From assembly GCF_900103365.1 (NCBI RefSeq), contig NZ_LT629703.1:6558501-6622500 (forward strand): a stretch of 64,000 nt of DNA, written 5' to 3'. The position numbers and the translations under genes are program-made. Every line of letters begins with the position of its first letter. Position 1 is the first letter of the stretch. Under the pieces are notes generated by a model. It was not told the origin of the DNA. It saw only the letters and a list, made by a program, of their open reading frames with translations, and searched no databases. Below, piece after piece: positions 28,944 to 35,862 of the stretch. This stretch comes from Afipia sp. GAS231. Its GTDB lineage: Bacteria; Pseudomonadota; Alphaproteobacteria; Rhizobiales; Xanthobacteraceae.

Positions 28944-29435
28944 GTGGAGCTGCGCGTGGCCGTCGACGTTCTCGGCCGAATGGAGGTGCGCGCACCTCGC
29001 TCCGGACGGATCGTAAATCTGAAAGTTCATACGGTCGGTGCCGTCATCAGACCGGGCGACGTCTTGATGGAGATCGTGCCGGACAACGACGTCCTCGTGG
29101 TCGCGGCAAAAGTTTCCTCGCTTGACATCAACCACATACAAGTCGGCCTGCCCACGGAAGTGCGGCTGCCCTCGTTCAAGGCGCGCACCACACCGATCGC
29201 GGTCGGCGAGGTTCTTTCGATCGCGGCGGACGCGCAGCGCGATGAGGCCACGCATCAGCCCTATTATGAAGTCAAGGTTTCGGTGCAAGTGACGAAATTT
29301 CCGGAAAAAATGCGGGAAAAGCTCAAGCCGGGAATGGTGGCCGACGTCCTGATCGCGACCGGCGAACGCACCGTTCTTGCGTATCTGACCCAGCCGATGA
29401 CGGATGCGATACGGCGCGGCATGCGGGAAGATTAA
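28944..29435 (+). pseudogene. Truncated HlyD-family (type I secretion) membrane fusion protein, C-terminal part
   Basis: The 163 codons encode only the second half of a periplasmic adaptor. There is the returning lipoyl/barrel-sandwich segment ('MEVRAPRSGRIVNLKVHTVGAVIRPGDVLMEIVPD', in pieces) and the beta-barrel domain ('VEVRLPSFKAR'-like, 'YYEVKVSVQV', 'KLKPGMVADVLIATGERTVL'). Full-length members are about 430-450 residues, with an N-terminal membrane helix and long coiled-coil that are missing. The frame is closed by a stop at 28902. No ABC exporter gene is adjacent. The GTG at 28944 is only a nominal start; the piece is most likely a remnant. Confidence 0.72.
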
Positions 29436-29475
29436 GTCCCTAACGGGAGCGGCGAGGCGGCGTCATACGCGTCGG

Positions 29476-30090
29476 TCAGGGTCGGGGCCAGTTGCACGCC
29501 GTCGCGATCCTCCGCCGGACGGAATCCAGCCCGGCCAGTTGAAACGTACTTTCGTACGGCTGACCGTTGCCAGCGTATACTTTTACGAGAATCCGGCCGC
29601 TATCCGGCATCGAACGCAGCAAGCGAACAACATCGCCCGGAAAGACAAGGCTTCTCCCCGCTTCTGCGGTTCTCCAGCGCTGTTCAACAGGCGGATCCTC
29701 GTTGATCCGGTAGACCACTTTCACCTCACCATCCGGGATCTGCTTCCAGGAGCCCGTTGTCGAAATTATCAGCTCCGTGCGAGAGGCGCGACAATGGATG
29801 GCGAACGAGGAGGGGGCATCTTGCGACGACGTGCGTGCTGTTGTCTGCGCCGCGATCTGCGGCCGATAGTCTACCGGCGACGTCGTCTCGCTGATGATCC
29901 AGTTCGGACCTTGGGACGGTGAGGAATCGAGTGGCTCGGCCATCTCTCCCAGGAGCTCATCGACGCATTTCAATCGGTCCATGCCTTCAAACTGCGCGCA
30001 TCCCTTCAGGCGATCGACGGTGTCGCCGGCTTGAGCGCACATCGCCTGGCTTGAGAGCAGGGCCGCAGCGAGAGCGCCCATGGCCTTCAT
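29476..30090 (-). CDS. Secreted VasI/TagO-like protein (tentative)
   Basis: A 204-residue exported protein with signal 'MGALAAALLSSQAMCAQA'. It then has a short motif 'LKGCAQFEGMDRLKCVDELL' with two cysteines and a beta-rich domain ('SFAIHCRASRTELIISTTGSW', 'VVYRINEDPPVEQRWRTAE'). It ends with 'LAGLDSVRRRIATACNWP'. This pattern resembles type VI secretion-associated VasI/TagO proteins, from memory, but no T6SS gene is visible nearby. Its ATG overlaps the stop of the TAXI gene (ATGA), so the two are coupled. The ATG at 30090 is chosen for the signal peptide; the frame extends further upstream inside the neighbour. Confidence 0.6.
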   Translation of the reverse strand: MKAMGALAAALLSSQAMCAQAGDTVDRLKGCAQFEGMDRLKCVDELLGEMAEPLDSSPSQGPNWIISETTSPVDYRPQIAAQTTARTSSQDAPSSFAIHCRASRTELIISTTGSWKQIPDGEVKVVYRINEDPPVEQRWRTAEAGRSLVFPGDVVRLLRSMPDSGRILVKVYAGNGQPYESTFQLAGLDSVRRRIATACNWPRP

Positions 30091-31112
30091 CGTGACAGCC
30101 CCGCTGTTCCGCCTTGCGGGCGATCGAGCCATTCCTGCGCTGGCTGGAACCGGCCGAGACCAGGCACGTTGGCGCGCAGGTTTACCTCCTTCCACTTCGG
30201 ATCGAATCCGGGGGACTGCAGTCGGTCAAGGCGACTGAACAGGTGATCTACGAGGCGCGCGACGCGCCGATACCGGTCGGACTCCTGCGGCCAATTATAC
30301 GCCGCAAGGATGGTGGGAACCGCGATCGTCGCAACCCGCTCGCCCGTTTTTACCAGGCTCGGATAGTCCTTCGGTTCGATGGATGACGGAAGGTAATAGT
30401 CCTCGAATTTGGCGCTGTATTCGACGGGAAGGAACTTGAATCCGGGATCCCAGCGTCCTTTCAGAAAGGCGTCCACCGGCTTCGACGTCACGAACACGAC
30501 GGCCGAAACGTCTCCGCGCTTCATTTGTTCCAAGGCGACCTGGTGCGGAATGAACATCTTTTCCACATCCAGGCCCAGCCGGCTGAAGATCAGCGGACCG
30601 GAATAGGCGGCTGCCGTACCTTGCGTATTGAAATTGACCTTTTTGCCCCTCAGGTCGTCAAGCGTCTTGATCTCCGGGCGAACGAAGATGTGCAGTTCGG
30701 ACGGAAAGAGGCTCATAATATAGACAATGCGCCGTTCGATAAGCGGGACCTGAGCCTTGTACTCTTCGAGAGCATCCGTGTTGATGATCGCTGCATCAAC
30801 ACCCTTGAGATAGAGCAGGGAATTGACATTTTCGGTTGCGCCCTGCGTCACGATCGGGATGACGTGGAGCTTGTCCTCTTCATTGACGACGCGGGCAATC
30901 TCTGCCGCGAGACGCAGCGGAGCGCCTTCGATGAACCCGCCGGCGAGACCGACAGTCCATGCATTGATGCGTTCTTTCGCAGCCGTGTCGGCCGGTCTCG
31001 CCGTCGCCGCCGCCGCTGGCGTCGGGTGTCGCGGGGCAGATTGAGCGTTGGCGCTGAGCTGAACGCCGAGTAGCGCCAATGCTATGGTATATAGGAGCTT
31101 TACGTGCGACAT
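30087..31112 (-). CDS. TAXI-family TRAP-type solute-binding protein
   Basis: A 341-residue protein with a signal peptide and a TAXI/NMT1-type binding fold. 'WTVGLAGGFIEGAPLRLAAEIARVV', 'TQGATENVNSLLYLKGVDAAI' and 'LDDLRGKKVNFNTQGTAAAYSG' are recognisable, as is 'FIPHQVALEQMKRGDVSAVVF'. TAXI proteins normally feed a fused TRAP permease, but none is present. It sits between a coiled-coil protein and a VasI/TagO-like protein, which suggests a role other than nutrient uptake. The second ATG (31112) is preferred because GGAG lies six bases upstream. Confidence 0.82.
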   Translation of the reverse strand: MSHVKLLYTIALALLGVQLSANAQSAPRHPTPAAAATARPADTAAKERINAWTVGLAGGFIEGAPLRLAAEIARVVNEEDKLHVIPIVTQGATENVNSLLYLKGVDAAIINTDALEEYKAQVPLIERRIVYIMSLFPSELHIFVRPEIKTLDDLRGKKVNFNTQGTAAAYSGPLIFSRLGLDVEKMFIPHQVALEQMKRGDVSAVVFVTSKPVDAFLKGRWDPGFKFLPVEYSAKFEDYYLPSSIEPKDYPSLVKTGERVATIAVPTILAAYNWPQESDRYRRVARLVDHLFSRLDRLQSPGFDPKWKEVNLRANVPGLGRFQPAQEWLDRPQGGTAGLSR

Positions 31113-31168
31113 CCGTGTCTCCATTCCCTGGCTGACTGGTTTCGGTTAGCGTGCCGTCGGGCTGATGG

Positions 31169-33532
31169 CTATTTCAGCGCGTTGATCCGCTCCTTCGCGT
31201 CTTCGATGCCGCCCGCCTGAGCCCTCTCATACAGTTCGCGCGCCCTCGTAAGATCACCGGGGATTCCGCGTGCGCCCCACGACTGCAGCACGCGGGTGTC
31301 GTAGGTCTCGGCAAGCATAAGGGCGGCTCGTGCGCTGCCGCGCTGAAGGGCAAGCTCGAGCAACTGGCGAGCGCCGCTAATGTCGGCTTGCCGAAGCAGC
31401 GCGTTTGCGCGGGCAAGCAACCTCTGTTCGTCTACAAGTGAGTGGGAAGCGCCGGTCCCCTGCGCAGGCTTCTCTGACTCCGGAGTGACCTTCGGATTCG
31501 GATCTCGCGCGGATGCACGAGAGCTCGACCGCGCGTCGGGGGCCGAAAAATCCGGTGTGGACGAGCTTCCCGAGTGGAAAGTCGTGGCTTGGACAGAAGC
31601 CCATTGCGGCAAGCGGCTGATTCCCTCGGTCGTCTGCGAAGTGGACGTGGCTCCGCGAGCGTACCCGACGGTTGGCTCGTGTGAGAGGGACGCTCGGGGC
31701 GCATTCAGGGCGGCGAATTGCCGGTCTCGCGCCTCGAGTTCAGTCCTGACGGCGGCCAGCTCGTGGGTAAGGGCGGCAGCCCGATCGCTTTCTTTGACGA
31801 GAGCCTGTTTCTGCTCCGCTGCGATGACCCGGCCTGTCTCCGTCGCCTGCAAGATCTCCGCGTACGCGGCGGCGAGACGTGTGGAGCACTCCTCGGCCTG
31901 CTTCCGGGCCGAGGCAAGCTCGCTGACCTTAGTAGATACCGGCGCTTGTTCGATCTTCGCGGCCTCAGCGATCCGCGTGGCCTCGGACAGCGCCGCGCGG
32001 TTGGTGTCGAGTTCTGCCCGTAGGGAGGTTAGTTGGCGCGCAAGGGCTTCTGCTCCGTCGCGCTGCTGTTTGAGCTCCTGTTCGAGTGCGAGCTTCTGCT
32101 TGGCGCCCGCCGCGGCGGTTTTCGCGGCGTCTGCGGCTGCGTTGCGCGCCGTATCGAGTTCCGCCCGGAGAGCCGCAAGTTCACGCGCGAGCGTCGCTGT
32201 CTTGTCGCGCTCGCGGTCGAGCATCTGCTTTTGCTCGACCTCTGCCGCAGAGGGACGGTGCAAGGATTCCGAAGCTGCAGCTCGGGCCGTATCGAGTTCC
32301 GCCCGGAGAGCCGCAAGTTCACGCGCGAGCGTCGCTGTCTTGTCGCGCTCGCGGTCGAGCATCTGCTTTTGCTCGACCTCTGCCGCAGAGGGGCGGTGCG
32401 CGGAGTCCGAAGCTGCAGCTCGGGCCGTATCGAGTTCGGCCCGGAGAGCCGCAAGTTCACGCGCGAGCGTCGCTGCCTTGTCGCGTTCGCTTTCGAGCAT
32501 CTGCTTTTGCTCGTCCTCTGCCGCGGAGGGGCGGTGCACCGAGTCCGAAGCTGCGGCTCGGGCCGTATCCAGTTCCGCTCGAACAGCCGCAAGTTCACGC
32601 GCGAGTGTCTCGGCCCTGCCGCGCTCCCGTTCGATCGCCTGCGCTTGTTTAATCTCCTCGTCGGGGGCTTGAATGGCTTTCGAAACCGAAAGCAGCGCCA
32701 CGTTGAGTTCCGCCCGGACGAGGGCGAGTTCATGCGCAAGGTTGCTCGATTTGTCTCGCTCCTGTTCGAGCGCATGTGTCTGCCTGATCCCGACCTCGAT
32801 AGCCTGGACGGCTTCCTTGCCGACCATTCGCGCCGTGTCGAGTTCCGCCCGGAGGGCCGCAACTTCGCGCGCAAGGGGGTCTGTCCGACCGCGCTCTGGG
32901 GCAAGCGCCTGGGCTTGCTTGATCCTCACCGTTTCGACGCTTGACGGCACCGCGTCGAGCTGAGCCCGGAGGGTCGAGGCAAGCGTACGTGCAACGGCGT
33001 CCGCTTTGTCTCGTTCCGCCTGCCGTGCCAGGGCCTGTTTTCGCTCCGGGGCCGGAGCGGCGTGCACAGGGGTGTCTTGCGCTGCATCCGAGCGTTGAAT
33101 GAGGGTAAGCCGACCAGCGAGACTGTCGATCGTCTCACCGCCGCGTTCCAAAATCTGCCGATCGAGGGCGATTGTCTCGGCGACCCGCAAGGCCAGCGGG
33201 AATTCGTTTTGGATGGCGTAGGGCGCAGCAAGTTTGAGTCCCGTTTCAGTCGGTGCAGCCAAGGCCTGCGTCCGGACTGTGCTTTCACCGCATAGTCCAT
33301 CCTTCACGGTTCCAGCGAAGAACCATAGAATGCAGGCTCCCACGGCGGCAGATGAGCGCGCGGCGGCTTTGCCGGTCACGCCTGCCCCATCAACAGCGTG
33401 TGGCCGCGCCCGCCGATCTGTTGAGGAACGACTATTCGAGGAGCTCTCGCTTTGAAACGGAGCGCCTTGCCGCGTTACCCAACGGGTAGCGGTCGGTGGG
33501 ACAAGGTCTCTGTTCCTACGATGCGGTCTCAA
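31169..33532 (-). CDS. Long coiled-coil protein with internal repeats and C-terminal Sel1-like region
   Basis: A 787-residue protein. A membrane or signal-anchor segment occurs near residues 56-75 ('SSAAVGACILWFFAGTV'), placing the rest probably in the periplasm. Residues about 180-600 are a long coiled coil with a near-identical 46-residue repeat ('ARELAALRAELDTARAAAS' core). The C-terminal 85 residues ('LARANALLRQADISGARQLL', 'LTRARELYERAQAGGIEDAK') look like Sel1/TPR-type helical repeats. The function is unknown. It is 56 bases upstream of the TAXI gene. The start is uncertain: TTG at 33532 has GGAG about ten bases upstream, and a GTG lies inside near residue 52. Confidence 0.8.
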   Translation of the reverse strand: MRPHRRNRDLVPPTATRWVTRQGAPFQSESSSNSRSSTDRRARPHAVDGAGVTGKAAARSSAAVGACILWFFAGTVKDGLCGESTVRTQALAAPTETGLKLAAPYAIQNEFPLALRVAETIALDRQILERGGETIDSLAGRLTLIQRSDAAQDTPVHAAPAPERKQALARQAERDKADAVARTLASTLRAQLDAVPSSVETVRIKQAQALAPERGRTDPLAREVAALRAELDTARMVGKEAVQAIEVGIRQTHALEQERDKSSNLAHELALVRAELNVALLSVSKAIQAPDEEIKQAQAIERERGRAETLARELAAVRAELDTARAAASDSVHRPSAAEDEQKQMLESERDKAATLARELAALRAELDTARAAASDSAHRPSAAEVEQKQMLDRERDKTATLARELAALRAELDTARAAASESLHRPSAAEVEQKQMLDRERDKTATLARELAALRAELDTARNAAADAAKTAAAGAKQKLALEQELKQQRDGAEALARQLTSLRAELDTNRAALSEATRIAEAAKIEQAPVSTKVSELASARKQAEECSTRLAAAYAEILQATETGRVIAAEQKQALVKESDRAAALTHELAAVRTELEARDRQFAALNAPRASLSHEPTVGYARGATSTSQTTEGISRLPQWASVQATTFHSGSSSTPDFSAPDARSSSRASARDPNPKVTPESEKPAQGTGASHSLVDEQRLLARANALLRQADISGARQLLELALQRGSARAALMLAETYDTRVLQSWGARGIPGDLTRARELYERAQAGGIEDAKERINALK
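32004..32970 (-). repeat. Tandem in-gene repeats, 135-147 bp
   Basis: The core GAGTTCYGCCC (one copy CAGTTCCGCTC) recurs at 32009, 32156, 32294, 32432, 32570, 32705 and 32840. The spacings are 147, 138, 138, 138, 135 and 135 bases. The three central units are nearly identical over their whole 138 bases (46 codons). All spacings are multiples of three, so copy number can change without a frameshift. Confidence 0.9.
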
Positions 33533-33777
33533 TTGCTTGTGGCTCCATCATGAAATCTCAGACCAGCGTTTATGCATGATTGTTCATGACACAGCCGTCG
33601 TCGGCCGTTTGTCGATATCGCAATGGAGGTAGTCACAACGAGGTAGATGCGCCGATCCCGGCAATTAAGTAGATCGCGCCCGCTTTTGTTGAACCATTCT
33701 TGACCCGAATATTCGCGCATGACTACGCTGTGGCGCATACTTGAGCCGCCACGTCCCCGCAGATTCAAGGAAACAAC

Positions 33778-34308
33778 ATGAACAGATCACTCGTCGTCTT
33801 TGCAGGCGCCGCCGCCGTAGGGTTCACGTTGGTGCTGAGCGCCGAAACCAGCGGTTCCGCGCAAATCGGGGCAAATTCCAAAATCAATGCTTCCAAAATC
33901 AATGCCAATGCCAAGATGACCGCCGGCGTTCCCCGCACGCACCCACATCGGCTTGCGGTGCAGGTTGACGTCAATGACCCCGCAATCATGAATCTCGCGC
34001 TCAATAACGTGGCCAACACCGCTCAGCATTACCGCGAGATGGGCCAAAAGGTTGAGATCGAAGTGGTCGCGTTTGGACCCGGATTGCACATGCTGCGCGA
34101 CGACACGTCTCCCGTCAAAGCGCGTATCCAGTCCATGAGCGAAACCATGCCGGAGCTCACCTTTTCAGCATGCGGGAATACCCGCGAGAATATGACAAAG
34201 GTTGAGGCGAAAGAGATTCCGCTCATCTCGCAGGCGAATCTCACCAAATCCGGCGTAGTCCGGCTCATGGAGCTGCAGGAGCGAGGCTGGAGCTACCTGC
34301 GACCGTGA
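33778..34308 (+). CDS. Secreted DsrE-family protein
   Basis: A 176-residue protein with signal peptide ('VVFAGAAAVGFTLVLSAETS') and a DsrE/DsrF-like fold. 'RLAVQVDVNDPAIMNLALNN', 'HYREMGQKVEIEVVAFGPGL' and a single Cys in 'ELTFSACGNT', the usual DsrE active-site region. Cytoplasmic DsrE proteins relay sulfur; periplasmic ones are poorly described. The segment after the signal has a short Asn/Lys/Ala-rich repeat ('KINASKINANAK'). Confidence 0.85.
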   Translation: MNRSLVVFAGAAAVGFTLVLSAETSGSAQIGANSKINASKINANAKMTAGVPRTHPHRLAVQVDVNDPAIMNLALNNVANTAQHYREMGQKVEIEVVAFGPGLHMLRDDTSPVKARIQSMSETMPELTFSACGNTRENMTKVEAKEIPLISQANLTKSGVVRLMELQERGWSYLRP

Positions 34309-34365
34309 TCCATCGGGCGCATAGCCTGGCAGGACGTACCGCTAGGCGAAAAAACGGAGCCAACG

Positions 34366-35550
34366 ATGGCGTCGATGTTCGGAACCGCGCGTAACCAGCC
34401 GCCGCAGCCTGCCACGTTGGTGCAAGTCCAGGTTCTGCGCGCGCTCGCCGCCGGGGCCATTGCGTTACACCACGCCCAGTGGGACGCCGAAACCTTGCAA
34501 TTGCGGAACGGCCATTCGTTCCAGGCCTGGAACCCCATTCCATGGAGCGCGGGAGTCGATATCTTCTTCGTTATCTCGGGTCTGATCATGGTGCACGCGT
34601 CGCAGCGGTTGTTCGCGAAACCGGGCGGCGCCCGGCTCTTTCTCACCCGCCGGATCGCTAGAATTGTGCCGCTCTACTGGGCGACGATCACAGTCTACGT
34701 CGGAATGGGACTTCTCGCGCCGAGCCTCCTCAATCAGAGCTACATGGAGCCCTGGTTTGTCGCCGCGTCCTACTTGTTCGTTCCGGCTGCTCGGCCCAAT
34801 GGCGTCGTCCAACCCGTTTATGAACTCGGCTGGACCCTCAACTATGAAATGCTCTTCTATGTACTGTTTGCGGCAGCAATCGTGCTGCCTTTGCGCTGGG
34901 CGTCGGCTGCCTTGCTTGCGGTTTTGGCGGCATTGGTGATCGTTGGTCAGCTTGCGGCGCCTCTACCCGAGCCTTTCGCATTCTGGACCAATCCGATCCT
35001 TCTCGAGTTCGGCTTCGGCATCATGATCGGGCTCATGTGCGTTTCTGGCATACGGCTCGGTAGCTTGGCCCGAGCGGGGCTCGCGGCGACAGGCCTTGCC
35101 GCGCTGTTGCTCGTTGCAGCGTTTCCAAAAGGCGCCGGGGAACTCCCGCGCCTGCTCATCTTCGGTCTTCCCGCTGCCCTCATTGTCGGGGCGGCGGCGC
35201 TCACCTCAAGCGGGTCGGGGCGAGTTAGCCTGCTCGCGAAGTGGGGCGTCGCAGCCGGCGATGCGTCCTTCGCCCTTTATCTGCTTCATCCGTTTGTAAT
35301 CCGAGCGACGCGAGTATTCTTCTGGCAAACCGGATTGTCGGAGCATCTTGGTCCATTGGCCTTTGTCGTGGTGGCGCTGGTGGCCTCCCTCGGCGTAGGC
35401 CTCATTAGTTACCGCTGCTTTGAAAAGCCGTTGACGCGTTATACGCGACGCCTTCTAGGCGGCGGTGGAGAGGACAGCCCTCCAGTACGTCCCGCCTTTG
35501 TGGCTGCATCCGCCGCCGCTCACTCGGCACGTGGTGGAGCTGACCGTTAG
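34366..35550 (+). CDS. Acyltransferase 3 family protein (polysaccharide O-acyltransferase)
   Basis: A 394-residue membrane protein of the OafA/ExoZ type with about ten helices. 'VQVLRALAAGAIALHHAQW' carries the conserved Arg and His, and 'GVDIFFVISGLIMVHAS' is the second family signature. These enzymes add acetyl or other acyl groups to surface sugars. It lies at the edge of the exopolysaccharide locus, on the strand opposite to most of its genes. Confidence 0.92.
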   Translation: MASMFGTARNQPPQPATLVQVQVLRALAAGAIALHHAQWDAETLQLRNGHSFQAWNPIPWSAGVDIFFVISGLIMVHASQRLFAKPGGARLFLTRRIARIVPLYWATITVYVGMGLLAPSLLNQSYMEPWFVAASYLFVPAARPNGVVQPVYELGWTLNYEMLFYVLFAAAIVLPLRWASAALLAVLAALVIVGQLAAPLPEPFAFWTNPILLEFGFGIMIGLMCVSGIRLGSLARAGLAATGLAALLLVAAFPKGAGELPRLLIFGLPAALIVGAAALTSSGSGRVSLLAKWGVAAGDASFALYLLHPFVIRATRVFFWQTGLSEHLGPLAFVVVALVASLGVGLISYRCFEKPLTRYTRRLLGGGGEDSPPVRPAFVAASAAAHSARGGADR

Positions 35551-35862
35551 AGAAAAGCCGAAGCAAATCCGATTGAACCAACACCCGCAGAACAATAGTT
35601 ATCGCGAGATAGCCCAAGTTCGATAGCGCAGGCAGTTGTCAAACGCACGAACACGACGACACGATGGCGCGCTCGATGACCGGCAGGTGACGGACAGGTG
35701 CGGGTCGACAACGAGATCAAAATGGCCGCCGGCAATCGGAATGACGTCCAGCTGCGAAAACAGCGAGTCCCACCCAAGATGTGCTGGCAACCCGCGCCGA
35801 TTGCAAAGGAACAAGGTTCCAGTGATTGGCAAGCGGGGATTGGGTCGCGCCTCATTCCCGGC
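35551..35862. other. Intergenic region between convergent acyltransferase and flippase genes
   Basis: No gene, strong hairpin or promoter was seen in these 312 bases. It separates two convergent transcripts. Confidence 0.4.

Noticed and set aside
29476..31112. Part of a type VI secretion locus because of the TagO-like protein
   Set aside because: No Tss core gene (sheath, Hcp, VgrG, ClpV) is visible anywhere in the window.
31380..32672. 430-codon plus-strand frame across the repeat region
   Set aside because: It is a Ser/Arg/Ala-rich antisense reading of the coiled-coil repeats. The minus frame gives a regular heptad protein in an operon.
32029..32904. Alternative minus-strand frame in the same repeat region
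   Set aside because: It is Arg/Ser/Pro-rich, without heptads, and is a frame-shifted shadow of the repeat gene.
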